The notes under the pieces are model-generated. The model saw nothing but the letters and a program-made list of their open reading frames with translations. It was not told the origin of the DNA and did not search any database. Below are positions 17,062 through 25,543 of a stretch of 64,000 nucleotides of DNA, piece after piece. The translations under genes and the position numbers were made by a program. The first letter of the stretch is position 1, and every line of letters begins with the position of its first letter. The stretch is from an uncultured Ruminococcus sp. Its GTDB lineage: Bacteria > Bacillota > Clostridia > Lachnospirales > Lachnospiraceae. The stretch lies in contig FMEL01000016.1 in assembly GCA_900066355.1 (NCBI GenBank), forward strand, positions 22,498-86,497. The letters are read 5' to 3'.

Positions 17062-17110
17062 CAAGGGTGTACAGCGCGCAGGTTGCGTGAGGTATGCCCT
17101 TGCGCTTTTT
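17062..17110 (+). promoter_or_regulatory. Attenuator-like hairpin in the symporter leader
   Basis: Arms CAAGGGTGTAC (17062-17072) and GTATGCCCTTG (17092-17102) lead into a T5 run (17106-17110), only about 27 bases before the symporter ATG. It could be a terminator of the upstream unit or a conditional attenuator. I see no known ligand-binding fold before it. Confidence 0.5.
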
Positions 17111-17136
17111 CGTTGAAAAGTGAGGGAGGAAATAAT

Positions 17137-18516
17137 ATGGATGCAATAACAAACCTGATCAATCAGATCGATACCTGGGTGTGGGGCTGGTGGATGATTC
17201 TTCTGCTTCTTGGTACACACATTTTTATGACAATCCGAACCGGGGTGATTCAGCGAAAGATCGGAACAGCAATCAAACTGTCTGTTACGAAGGATCCGGA
17301 TGGAGAAGGCGAAGTCAGCCAGTTTGGAGCACTGACAACGGCACTGGCATCTACGATCGGAACCGGAAACATCATTGGTGTGGGAACGGCAATAGCCCTC
17401 GGTGGTCCCGGAGCAGTTCTGTGGTGCTGGCTTACCGGTGTATTCGGTATTGCGACAAAATACAGTGAATCACTGATCGCAGTTAAATATCGTGTCAAAA
17501 CAAAAGACGGTCGTATGCAGGGCGGTGCAATGTATGCACTTGAGCGTGGACTTCATATGAAATGGCTCGGATTGATCTTTGCCATTTTTGGCGGCTTTGC
17601 ATCTTTTGGAATCGGCTGTGCGACGCAGGTGAATGCAATTGCAACGGTCTGTCAGGAAAATCTTCACATTCCTCCGGCAGCGGTAGGAATTGCAGTAGCT
17701 GTACTGACTGCATTGGTTATTTTCGGAGGAATCAAAGCAATCGCAAATGTCTGTGAAAAACTGGTTCCGTTTATGGCTGCATTTTATGTGGTTGGCTGTT
17801 TTATCATTCTGTGCATCAACTATGATTTTATCATACCGGCAGTAGTGACGATCTGTAAGATGGCTTTTACACCCGGCGCAGCAGCAGGTGGTCTGGTAGG
17901 ACGCGGAATTATGATGGCAATGCAGTATGGAATTGCAAGAGGTCTTTTTTCAAACGAGTCCGGTATGGGCTCGGCACCGATCGCAGCGGCAGCAGCACAG
18001 ACGAGAAATCCGGTCCGTCAGGCTCTGGTTTCCAGTACCGGTACATTCTGGGATACCGTTGTTGTATGTCTGATGACAGGACTGGTACTTGTCACCAGTA
18101 TCATGAAAAATCCGGCAATCGATATGGGACAGATCACAAATGGTGGTGTCCTGACTACGCTGGCATTTCAGCAGATTCCGGTTCTCGGACCGGTCATCCT
18201 CGTGGTTGGCATTATTTCCTTTGCATATTCTACTGTACTTGGATGGGCATATTACGGAGAACGCTGTGTGGAATATTTTGCCGGAAGAAAAGGCCTTGTG
18301 CCATATCGTGTCCTTTACATAGCGGTAGCTGTGATCGCACCGGTTATTTCATTGAACCTTGTCTGGACGATCGCGGATATTCTGAATGCACTGATGGCAC
18401 TTCCGAACCTTGTGGCGGTATTGCTTCTGTCGAATGTGATTGTGGCGGAGACGAAAAAATATATCAATAATCTGGATGCCAAAGACGATACCGAGATTGA
18501 AATTATTGACCGCTGA
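17137..18516 (+). CDS. Sodium:alanine/glycine symporter, second copy (AGCS family)
   Basis: A 459-residue membrane protein. The ATG at 17137 follows GAGGGAGGAAA, so it is preferred over the longer frame that would begin at 16975 and run through the promoter. It has the AGCS signatures SQFGALTTALASTIGTGNI (in part) and GLFSNESGMGSAPIAAAAA. It should import alanine, glycine or a related amino acid with Na+. It is clearly paralogous to the riboswitch-controlled gene at 6108-7523 but its leader lacks a glycine aptamer and instead carries a terminator-like hairpin. A hairpin plus T-run follows the stop. Confidence 0.93.
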   Translation: MDAITNLINQIDTWVWGWWMILLLLGTHIFMTIRTGVIQRKIGTAIKLSVTKDPDGEGEVSQFGALTTALASTIGTGNIIGVGTAIALGGPGAVLWCWLTGVFGIATKYSESLIAVKYRVKTKDGRMQGGAMYALERGLHMKWLGLIFAIFGGFASFGIGCATQVNAIATVCQENLHIPPAAVGIAVAVLTALVIFGGIKAIANVCEKLVPFMAAFYVVGCFIILCINYDFIIPAVVTICKMAFTPGAAAGGLVGRGIMMAMQYGIARGLFSNESGMGSAPIAAAAAQTRNPVRQALVSSTGTFWDTVVVCLMTGLVLVTSIMKNPAIDMGQITNGGVLTTLAFQQIPVLGPVILVVGIISFAYSTVLGWAYYGERCVEYFAGRKGLVPYRVLYIAVAVIAPVISLNLVWTIADILNALMALPNLVAVLLLSNVIVAETKKYINNLDAKDDTEIEIIDR

Positions 18517-18550
18517 AAGATTAAGCGCTAATATAATAATGCAACAGCCA

Positions 18551-18580
18551 AAACAGTCTGTGTGAAGCAGGCTGTTTTTG
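18551..18580 (+). terminator. Terminator after the second symporter
   Basis: AAACAGTCTG (18551-18560) pairs with CAGGCTGTTT (18568-18577), followed by T-rich sequence. Its position inside the apparent upstream extension of trmO argues for the trmO start at 18616. Confidence 0.75.
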
Positions 18581-18615
18581 TTGCAAAAATAACAGATAAG
18601 AAACAGGAGAAAAGA

Positions 18616-19335
18616 ATGGCAGAAGAGCACGGAATGAAAGTGATTGCAAGAATCCACAATGATTTCCCGACAAAGTTTGGGATTCCTCATCAGAGTAACC
18701 GGCTGGATGCATTGAAGGCAACAATCGTATTTGAGCCGGAATACCGGGTGCCGGAAGCATTTCGCGGACTGGAAGAATATGATTATATCTGGCTGATCTG
18801 GCAGTTTTCTGAGACAGTGCGAGAGAGCTGGTCGCCGACTGTACGACCGCCGAGACTTGGTGGGAATACACGCATGGGAGTGTTTTCCACGAGATCACCG
18901 TTTCGTCCGAACAGCCTTGGACTGTCTTCTGTGCGTCTTGAAAAAATAGAACTTCATCCGGAACTGGGACCGGTTCTTCATATTTCAGGTGCGGATCTTA
19001 TGAACGGTACGCCGATCTATGATATTAAACCATATCTTCCTTACGCAGACAGCCATCCGGAAGTGAGAGGCGGTTTTACGGACAAGATCGAAGATTATCG
19101 GCTTGAAGTGGAATTTCCGGAAACACTGATAGAGAAAGTGCCGGCAGAGCAGAGAGAAGCTTTGGTGGAAGTACTTGCCAACGATCCGCGTCCCCGCTAT
19201 CAGAACAAACCGGATAAGATTTACGGGCTGGCATATGGCAGTCATGATATCCATTTTACGGTGAAGGATAAGACTCTTAAGGTTTGTGATGTGACAGAAT
19301 TAAAAGAATCCTTTGACAAACAAAACAATATATGA
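18616..19335 (+). CDS. trmO: TrmO/TsaA-type tRNA m6t6A37 methyltransferase
   Basis: A 239-residue protein, starting at the ATG preceded by AACAGGAGAAA. The TsaA/YaeB beta-barrel motifs are clear: ARIHNDFPTKFGIPHQSN, PEAFRGLEEYDYIWLIWQF, the signature RSPFRPNSLGLSSVRLE, and DIKPYLPYAD. TrmO transfers a methyl group from S-adenosylmethionine to N6 of threonylcarbamoyl-adenosine at position 37 of tRNAs reading ACN codons. The C-terminal region has NDPRPRYQNKPDKIYGLAYG, also conserved. The last bases of the gene overlap a promoter for the downstream DUF2325 gene. Confidence 0.93.
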   Translation: MAEEHGMKVIARIHNDFPTKFGIPHQSNRLDALKATIVFEPEYRVPEAFRGLEEYDYIWLIWQFSETVRESWSPTVRPPRLGGNTRMGVFSTRSPFRPNSLGLSSVRLEKIELHPELGPVLHISGADLMNGTPIYDIKPYLPYADSHPEVRGGFTDKIEDYRLEVEFPETLIEKVPAEQREALVEVLANDPRPRYQNKPDKIYGLAYGSHDIHFTVKDKTLKVCDVTELKESFDKQNNI

Positions 19336-19341
19336 TAGTAT
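19313..19341 (+). promoter_or_regulatory. Promoter of the DUF2325 gene, at the end of trmO
   Basis: TTGACA (19313-19318), 17 bp, TAGTAT (19336-19341). A palindrome begins 11 bases downstream. Confidence 0.75.
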
Positions 19342-19352
19342 TTCTATATGTA

Positions 19353-19368
19353 GTTAGCAAAAACTAAC
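19353..19368. promoter_or_regulatory. Palindromic operator candidate (DtxR/MntR-like)
   Basis: GTTAG-N6-CTAAC is a perfect inverted repeat at the predicted transcription start. TTAG...CTAA half-sites resemble those of iron/manganese DtxR-family repressors. A related GTTAGTCAAAGATAAC sits about 55 bases downstream. Binding is inferred only. Confidence 0.45.
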
Positions 19369-19380
19369 AGATAAGAACAT

Positions 19381-19411
19381 TAAGCGGAACTATGCGTCCG
19401 CTTTACTTTTA
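19381..19411 (+). terminator. Hairpin between trmO and the DUF2325 gene
   Basis: AAGCGGA and TCCGCTT flank a short loop and are followed by a T-rich stretch. It lies downstream of the DUF2325 promoter, so it may terminate trmO transcripts or attenuate the next gene. Confidence 0.55.
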
Positions 19412-19452
19412 AAACGCGAGTTAGTCAAAGATAACAAAAGGAGAGTGAATCT

Positions 19453-19734
19453 ATGAGTATCGTAATCGTAGGCGGAAATGAACGTATGGTATGTCAGTAT
19501 GAGGATATCTGCAAAGGATATGGATGTAAGGCAAAAGTATTTGCAAAAGAAAAAGGAGCCATGAAGAAAAAAATCGGTGCACCGGATCTTCTGATTTTGT
19601 TTACAAGTACGGTTTCTCATAAAATGGTGAACTGTGCAGTGGAGGAAGCAAAGAAAAAATCCATACCGGTATGCAGATGTCACACAAGCAGCGCATCTGC
19701 TCTTGAGAACATTCTCCGCGAATATTGTGCATAA
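19453..19734 (+). CDS. DUF2325 domain-containing protein
   Basis: A 93-residue protein made almost entirely of a DUF2325 domain: SIVIVGGNERMVCQYEDICK, then PDLLILFTSTVSHKMVNCAVEEAKKKSIP and CRCHTSSASALENIL. The fold resembles a small Rossmann-like domain. The function is unknown. Conserved cysteines (Cys14, Cys20 and Cys75-Cys77 region) could bind metal, which fits the metal-repressor-like palindrome in its promoter. A GGAGAG ribosome binding site precedes the ATG. Confidence 0.8.
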   Translation: MSIVIVGGNERMVCQYEDICKGYGCKAKVFAKEKGAMKKKIGAPDLLILFTSTVSHKMVNCAVEEAKKKSIPVCRCHTSSASALENILREYCA

Positions 19735-19769
19735 AAAGCGAATTTTTATGTAATATTATAAAGAAACAC

Positions 19770-19798
19770 TTGCAAAACCCTGAGGTTTTCAATAAAAT
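19770..19798 (+). promoter_or_regulatory. Promoter of the aspartate kinase gene
   Basis: TTGCAA (19770-19775), 17 bp, TAAAAT (19793-19798). No lysine riboswitch fits in the short leader (about 50 bases). Confidence 0.6.
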
Positions 19799-19852
19799 AA
19801 GAGACAGATTTTCTGACTGAAAAGAGAAAACAGAAGGGTGATAAGTATTATT

Positions 19853-21172
19853 ATGAAAAAAGTGGTAAAATTTGGAGGAAGCTCTCTGGCCAATGCAGAA
19901 CAGTTTCAGAAGGTCGGAGATATCATCAGAAGCGATGAGAGCAGACGTTATGTGGTACCGTCCGCACCGGGAAAGAGATTTTCCGCAGACACCAAAGTAA
20001 CTGATCTTCTGTATACATGCTATGGCAAAGCAGAAGCAGGAGAGGATTTCACAGATGTCCTTACGGAAATTAAGGGACGTTTTTATGAGATCATCAAAGG
20101 CTTGAATCTTGACCTGTCTCTTGAGGAGGAGTTCAGACAGATTGAAGCAGATTTTAAGGCACATGCAGGCAATGAATATGCAGCATCCCGTGGAGAATTC
20201 CTGAACGGTAAAGTAATGGCTGCATATCTCGGATATGAATTTATTGATTCTGCAACCGTGATCCGATTTGACAAAAACGGAAATTTCGATGCAGACAAAA
20301 CAGATAAACTTTTAAGTAAGCGTCTCCAGAAGTGCGAGAGAGCAGTTGTTCCGGGATTCTATGGTGGTATGGAAGATGGAACTGTAAAGACATTCTCACG
20401 TGGCGGATCTGATGTTACCGGTTCGCTGGTAGCGAAGGCAATCCATGCAGACATTTACGAAAACTGGACAGACGTTTCCGGATTCCTTGTCACAGATCCG
20501 AGAATCGTCGATAATCCGGCAGTGATCGAGACGATCACATACAGAGAACTTCGTGAGCTTTCTTATATGGGTGCGACTGTTCTTCATGAAGATGCGATTT
20601 TCCCGGTTCGTAAGGAAGGCATTCCAATCAACATCCGTAATACAAACCGTCCGGAAGATAAGGGAACCTTTATCGTAGAAAGCACCTGCCGCAAACCGAA
20701 ATATGTGATTACAGGTATTGCAGGTAAGAAGGGCTTCTGTTCCATTAATATTGAAAAATCCATGATGAACAGTGAAATCGGTTTCGGAAGAAAGGTTCTT
20801 CAGGTATTTGAAGATCAGGGAATCAGCTTTGAGCATGTTCCGTCAGGAATCGACACAATGACTGTTTACGTTCATCAGGATGAATTCGAAGAAAAAGAGC
20901 AGCAGGTAATTGCAGGCATTCACAGAGCAGTGCAGCCTGATTTCGTAGAGATGGAATCTGATCTGGCGCTGATCGCAGTTGTTGGCCGTGGTATGAAGTC
21001 CCAGAGAGGAACTGCAGGCCGTGTATTTTCTGCACTGGCACATGCACATGTCAATGTAAAAATGATCGATCAGGGCTCCAGTGAGCTAAATATCATCATT
21101 GGTGTGGAAAACAGAGATTTCGAAACTGCTGTAAAAGCAATTTACGATATTTTTGTCCTGACACAGATGTAA
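19853..21172 (+). CDS. Aspartate kinase
   Basis: A 439-residue aspartokinase from the ATG at 19853, chosen because the protein then begins KKVVKFGGSSLANAEQF like the family; a GTG at 19838 is an alternative. The kinase domain includes FSRGGSDVTGSLVAKAI and the aspartate-binding and ATP-binding blocks. Two ACT regulatory domains follow (about residues 290-439: ITGIAGKKGFCSINIEKSMM and LIAVVGRGMKSQRGTAGRVF). It phosphorylates aspartate in the first step of lysine, threonine and methionine synthesis, with likely feedback by amino acids at the ACT domains. It is separate from asd, dapA and hom genes here. Confidence 0.92.
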   Translation: MKKVVKFGGSSLANAEQFQKVGDIIRSDESRRYVVPSAPGKRFSADTKVTDLLYTCYGKAEAGEDFTDVLTEIKGRFYEIIKGLNLDLSLEEEFRQIEADFKAHAGNEYAASRGEFLNGKVMAAYLGYEFIDSATVIRFDKNGNFDADKTDKLLSKRLQKCERAVVPGFYGGMEDGTVKTFSRGGSDVTGSLVAKAIHADIYENWTDVSGFLVTDPRIVDNPAVIETITYRELRELSYMGATVLHEDAIFPVRKEGIPINIRNTNRPEDKGTFIVESTCRKPKYVITGIAGKKGFCSINIEKSMMNSEIGFGRKVLQVFEDQGISFEHVPSGIDTMTVYVHQDEFEEKEQQVIAGIHRAVQPDFVEMESDLALIAVVGRGMKSQRGTAGRVFSALAHAHVNVKMIDQGSSELNIIIGVENRDFETAVKAIYDIFVLTQM

Positions 21173-21214
21173 GCAGGTAATATTTTTCAGATCTGATTCA
21201 GGAGGATAAAGTAC

Positions 21215-21442
21215 ATGGTTGAAAGACATATCAGATTAAATGAAACAGAAGACGTAAAAGAATTTGTGAATGAAGCCGCCAAATGTGATTTTGATATTGA
21301 CATATCCTATAACAGAATTATCATTGATGCAAAATCCATTTTAGGTATTCTGAGCATGGATCTTACAAGGGAACTGACAGTAAGATGCTACGGAGAGAGC
21401 AAGAGATTCAATGAAGTAATTGCAAAATTTGCTGTAGCATAG
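21215..21442 (+). CDS. HPr-like domain protein without the phospho-histidine
   Basis: A 75-residue protein with the fold-defining second half of HPr: DIDISYNRIIIDAKSILGIL followed by LTVRCYGESKRFNEV. In HPr the first loop carries GIHARPA with the phosphorylated His15; here the corresponding segment is NETEDVKEFVNEA and has no histidine. The regulatory serine position (Ser41, equivalent to HPr Ser46 in KSIMG) is kept. So it cannot relay phosphate in the sugar phosphotransferase system but might be a HPr-kinase substrate or a structural regulator. It starts 43 bp after the aspartate kinase stop, with an AGGAGG ribosome binding site. Confidence 0.75.
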   Translation: MVERHIRLNETEDVKEFVNEAAKCDFDIDISYNRIIIDAKSILGILSMDLTRELTVRCYGESKRFNEVIAKFAVA

Positions 21443-21455
21443 GTGAAAATGCGTG

Positions 21456-21488
21456 GGCGCATATTCCGGAAACGGGTATGCGCCTTTT
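21456..21488 (+). terminator. Terminator after the HPr-like gene
   Basis: GGCGCATA (21456-21463) and GTATGCGCC (21477-21484) form the stem, followed by a T5 run. It overlaps the apparent upstream extension of the helicase gene. Confidence 0.85.
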
Positions 21489-21518
21489 TACATTGCAGAG
21501 CGGGGAGGCAGAAACAGC

Positions 21519-23888
21519 ATGGGAAAACCGATCGTTCGTATTTCGGTTCGAAATCTTGTAGAATTTATATTACGAAATGGTGATCTGGTGAGCGGAAGCG
21601 GCACTTCGGATAAAGAAGCCATGCTGAAAGGAAGCAGGCTTCACCGTAAGATACAGAAGCAGATGGGAAGCCACTACCAGCCCGAAGTTTCTCTGAAAAA
21701 AGATACAGAGTATGATGATCTGATTCTTCGCGTAGAAGGCAGGGCAGACGGGATTTTTTTGCAGGATGAGCAATTTTGTATTGATGAGATCAAGGGTGTT
21801 TATAAGAAACTTGAACTTATGGAAGAACCGGTACTGGTGCATCGTGCGCAGGCACTTTGCTATGCATGGATCTATCTGGATGCGCATGACCTGGAGAAAA
21901 TAGACATACAGATGACGTATGCGCACCTTGATACCGAAGTGATCAAACGGTTTCGGGAGACACTTACCAGAGCAGAACTGAAACAATGGTATGAAGAACT
22001 TACTGACAGTTATCATAAATGGCTGGCATATCAGATCGAATGGCGCAAAAAACGAAATGAATCAATGGAAAACCTGGAATTTCCCTTTGCATACCGTAAG
22101 GGACAGAGGGAGATGGTATCTGGAATTTATCATGCTATTTCAAAGAAAGAGCAGATTTTTATCCAGGCTCCGACCGGTGTCGGAAAGACTATGTCCGCTG
22201 TCTTTCCGGCAGTACGCGCAATCGGGCAGGGAATGGCTGAGACGGTCTTTTATCTGACGGCAAGGACGATCACAAGGACAGTAGCACAGGATGCTTTTGA
22301 AATATTACGGGACAGAGGTCTTCTGTTTAAAGTTATTACGATCACGGCAAAAGAAAAACTCTGCTTCTGCGACAAGCCGGAATGTGATCCGGAAAAATGT
22401 CCTTATGCGAAAGGACATTATGACCGGATCAACGATGCAGTCTATGAACTCTGGACAACGGAACAGTCATTTGACAGGGAAACACTTCTTCGTCATGCGC
22501 AGAAGTGGCAGGTCTGTCCATTTGAAATGAGCCTTGATCTGGCAATCTGGATGGATGGTGTGATTTGCGACTACAATTATGTATTTGATCCGAATGTCTG
22601 TCTGAAACGTTTCTTCGGGGAAAATGTGTCAGGAAACTATCTTTTCCTGATCGATGAGGCACATAATCTGGTGGATCGGGGAAGAGAGATGTACAGTGCG
22701 TCCATCTGTCTGAATGACGTGATCGAGACCAGAAAATTTGTGAAACCCTACAGTCAGAAATTATGGAAAAAACTCGGAAAAGTAAAAAAACAGATGGAAG
22801 AGCTGAGGCAGAATTGCGGTGAATGGAAAGTAGAAGAAAATGCCGGAGTACTGCCGATCAGTCTCTTAAGTGTGCAGGGGGAATTGGATCAGTTTCTTGA
22901 AGAATCACCAGCGCAGGAAGTGGTAGACGGAATCCTCGATTTCTATTTTGAAGTAAGAGATTTTTTGAATATTTCGGAGCTGGTGGATGACAATTATGTG
23001 GTCTATACGGCATTTGATGAAAACGGAAGATTTTATATGAAACTGTTTTGCGTCAATCCTGCGGAAAATCTGCAGAAATGTCTGGATAAAGGTAACAGTA
23101 CGGTGTTTTTTTCGGCAACACTGCTTCCGTTACAGTATTATCGGAAGATGCTGAGTACAAGAAGTGAAAACTTCGGTATGTATGTGGAATCACCGTTTGA
23201 ACAGAAAAAGAGGTGCCTTATGATTTGCCGGGATGTCAGCAGTAAGTATACCCGAAGAGGCTATGAGGAATACAGAAAGATTGCAGAATATATTGCGAGG
23301 ATGAGCTGGCAGAAGAAGGGAAATTACATGGTATTTTTCCCGTCTTACCGTCTGATGGAAGATGTTTATCAGGTTTATCAGGATGAATTTTCTGTTTCCT
23401 GGGTGCGCTGCATCAGCCAGCATGCTTCAATGACGGAACTGGAGCGTGAGGAGTTCCTGGAGGAGTTCACAAAGGAAACTGAAGAAACACTGGTAGGATT
23501 CTGTGTTATGGGCGGTATTTTTTCGGAAGGAATCGATCTGATCGGTGATCGGCTGATTGGAGCCGCGGTTGTGGGAACCGGACTTCCACAGGTAAATTGT
23601 GAACGGGAGATTTTGAAAGGGTATTACGACGAAAAAGGCGAGCAGGGATTTGATTATGCCTATCGCTATCCCGGGATGAATAAAGTCCTGCAGGCGGCAG
23701 GCCGTGTGATACGTACAAAAGAGGATACGGGAGCAATTCTTCTTATGGATGAACGATTCCTGAACCGGGATTATCGGAATCTTTTCCCCCGTGAATGGAA
23801 TGATGCCTGCACATGTACACTTGGGAATGTGGAAAAACACCTGCAGGCGTTCTGGGATGTTTCAGAAGAAAATGACATAATATGTTAG
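21519..23888 (+). CDS. Nuclease-helicase fusion: PD-(D/E)XK domain plus DinG/XPD-type helicase
   Basis: A 789-residue protein from the ATG at 21519 (GGGGAGG upstream). The first approximately 180 residues look like a Cas4/RecB-type nuclease (RVEGRADGIFLQDEQFCIDEIKG gives the D...ExK core, shown in part). Then come superfamily-2 helicase motifs: Walker A QAPTGVGKTMSA, an iron-sulfur cysteine cluster (CFCDKPECDPEKCPY and WQVCPFEM), DEAH box FLIDEAHNLVD, and motif VI QAAGRVIRTKEDTGAI. XPD/DinG proteins unwind DNA 5'-3' using ATP. The nuclease may process the unwound end. It follows a terminator and appears to be transcribed alone. Confidence 0.88.
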   Translation: MGKPIVRISVRNLVEFILRNGDLVSGSGTSDKEAMLKGSRLHRKIQKQMGSHYQPEVSLKKDTEYDDLILRVEGRADGIFLQDEQFCIDEIKGVYKKLELMEEPVLVHRAQALCYAWIYLDAHDLEKIDIQMTYAHLDTEVIKRFRETLTRAELKQWYEELTDSYHKWLAYQIEWRKKRNESMENLEFPFAYRKGQREMVSGIYHAISKKEQIFIQAPTGVGKTMSAVFPAVRAIGQGMAETVFYLTARTITRTVAQDAFEILRDRGLLFKVITITAKEKLCFCDKPECDPEKCPYAKGHYDRINDAVYELWTTEQSFDRETLLRHAQKWQVCPFEMSLDLAIWMDGVICDYNYVFDPNVCLKRFFGENVSGNYLFLIDEAHNLVDRGREMYSASICLNDVIETRKFVKPYSQKLWKKLGKVKKQMEELRQNCGEWKVEENAGVLPISLLSVQGELDQFLEESPAQEVVDGILDFYFEVRDFLNISELVDDNYVVYTAFDENGRFYMKLFCVNPAENLQKCLDKGNSTVFFSATLLPLQYYRKMLSTRSENFGMYVESPFEQKKRCLMICRDVSSKYTRRGYEEYRKIAEYIARMSWQKKGNYMVFFPSYRLMEDVYQVYQDEFSVSWVRCISQHASMTELEREEFLEEFTKETEETLVGFCVMGGIFSEGIDLIGDRLIGAAVVGTGLPQVNCEREILKGYYDEKGEQGFDYAYRYPGMNKVLQAAGRVIRTKEDTGAILLMDERFLNRDYRNLFPREWNDACTCTLGNVEKHLQAFWDVSEENDIIC

Positions 23889-23892
23889 CTTG

Positions 23893-23920
23893 ACATAAAG
23901 AAAATATCAGGTATACTATG
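23893..23920 (+). promoter_or_regulatory. Promoter of the secreted beta-lactamase-like gene
   Basis: TTGACA and TATACT separated by 16 bp, just after the helicase stop codon. Confidence 0.7.
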
Positions 23921-23957
23921 GACAATTACTATTTGAGCTATAGATAAGGAGAACCAG

Positions 23958-25406
23958 ATGAAAACCGGAAACCGTTTGAAAAAATGGAAAATTTTGGCAG
24001 CAGGGTTTGTATTTATGACGACGGCATCTGCAGCGACTGCACCGGTGGCGGCAGGCAGCCTTCTTTCTGTGACCGGGGAATCCCAGATACGCCCGATCGA
24101 AGACGGATCAGGAAAATATATTTTAAAAAGTGACGGGTTTTACTGTCTGAAAGAAGATGGAAGTAAAGATACTGCTCCAGCAGTGCACTATTTTGATCAT
24201 GTGAATATCGATGGAACAATACTGGACGGATTTTATTACCATGATGAGACTGGATGTTTTCAGGCAGGAAGTTCCCACATGGTAAAAATCACGAAGCTTT
24301 CCTGTGCAAAAAGTACCGATGAAGATGCAGAGACGGTGGATTTTGACGGCTATTATATGGTCAATAACCTTGGAAAACTGACAGCAGCTCCACAGGTTCG
24401 GTATATCAGCAATTACGTGATCGATAATACAACATATGACGGATATTATTATTTTGATGAAAATGGAAAGATGGTGACGGAAACAGGGACACATGAGCTG
24501 GAAATGGCATCGAACGGACAGATTTTTTCCGGAACGTATTATTTTGGCGGACCAAACGGTGCACTGCTTCAGGAAGCCGGAGTAACTGAAGATGGTTTTC
24601 CGGTGGATGCGACAGGTAAGGTGACCGCTCTTGATGATCTCGGGATGGACACGCTGGAACCGCAGCTTACATCCATGTTGAGCGGATATGATGGTACGTG
24701 GAGTGTTTATGTTAAGGATCTTGACACGGATGAAGAAATTATACTGAATGATACACAGATTTATTCTGCAAGTCTCATCAAAGCTTTTGTGATGGCGAAA
24801 ACATATGAGGACATGGATACTGTTCTGAAACACGAAGCAGCCCTGATGAAAACGGACAAAGACAGCGCAAAGGTGAAGGATAAGGTAGATACCCTTCTGT
24901 GGAACATGATCACGGTCAGTGACAATGAATCCTGTAATGAACTTGGAAGGCTTCAGTCTGAAAAACATGATTTTCTGGACGGAGCAGAGCTTGTAAACAA
25001 ATATCTGGAAAAAGAAGGCTACACAGAAACTACCTATCAAAATACGCTACATCCTTCATCATCCCAGAAGCTCAGCCTTGGCGGACATAATATGACGACT
25101 GTGAAGGATTGTGGAAAACTGCTCGAACGGATTTACAAAGGGGAATGCGTCAGCAGGGAAGCTTCGGAGGAAATGCTGAATCTGCTTTCAAATCAGGAAA
25201 ATACAACAAAGATCCCGGAGGGGGTTCCGGCTGATGTGAAGACTGCGAACAAAACAGGAGAGACCGATGAGGATCAGCATGATATTGCAATTGTCTACGG
25301 GCCGAAGACGACTTATATTTTGTGTGTGATGTCCGAAGACAGTGCGAATGCGATCGCAAATATCCGGTCAATCTCAAAAGTTGTTTATAATTATTTGAAT
25401 CTGTAG
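23958..25406 (+). CDS. Secreted wall-binding-repeat protein with class A beta-lactamase-like domain
   Basis: A 482-residue protein with an N-terminal signal peptide (RLKKWKILAAGFVFMTTASA). Residues about 55-215 hold degenerate glucan/choline-binding-type repeats (DGFYYHDETGCFQAG, DGYYYFDENGKMVTETG, GTYYFGGPNGALLQEAG). The C-terminal 250 residues form a serine-hydrolase domain with the three penicillin-recognising motifs: SLIK (Ser272-Lys275), SDN (321-323) and KTG (432-434). It could be an exported beta-lactamase, a D,D-peptidase or an inactive relative held at the cell wall. I did not identify the class A Glu166 equivalent with certainty. It has its own promoter. Confidence 0.85.
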   Translation: MKTGNRLKKWKILAAGFVFMTTASAATAPVAAGSLLSVTGESQIRPIEDGSGKYILKSDGFYCLKEDGSKDTAPAVHYFDHVNIDGTILDGFYYHDETGCFQAGSSHMVKITKLSCAKSTDEDAETVDFDGYYMVNNLGKLTAAPQVRYISNYVIDNTTYDGYYYFDENGKMVTETGTHELEMASNGQIFSGTYYFGGPNGALLQEAGVTEDGFPVDATGKVTALDDLGMDTLEPQLTSMLSGYDGTWSVYVKDLDTDEEIILNDTQIYSASLIKAFVMAKTYEDMDTVLKHEAALMKTDKDSAKVKDKVDTLLWNMITVSDNESCNELGRLQSEKHDFLDGAELVNKYLEKEGYTETTYQNTLHPSSSQKLSLGGHNMTTVKDCGKLLERIYKGECVSREASEEMLNLLSNQENTTKIPEGVPADVKTANKTGETDEDQHDIAIVYGPKTTYILCVMSEDSANAIANIRSISKVVYNYLNL

Positions 25407-25428
25407 GTAGCTATCGGGGCTGTCTGCG

Positions 25429-25457
25429 TTGATTTTTTATACAGAATCATGTATAAT
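25429..25457 (+). promoter_or_regulatory. Promoter of the egsA-like/ispF region
   Basis: TTGATT (25429-25434), 17 bp, TATAAT (25452-25457), leading into an AGGAGGAGAG ribosome binding site at about 25528. Confidence 0.75.
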
Positions 25458-25543
25458 AACGGATTGTATAAAATAGGTTTTTTGTATGTTGCCCTGAGAA
25501 AACACGGCAGCATCACATATTAAATGCAGGAGGAGAGAAATAA

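Noticed and set aside
16975..17136. 54-codon upstream extension of the second symporter
   Set aside because: It crosses a promoter and a terminator-like hairpin; the ATG at 17137 has a strong ribosome binding site.
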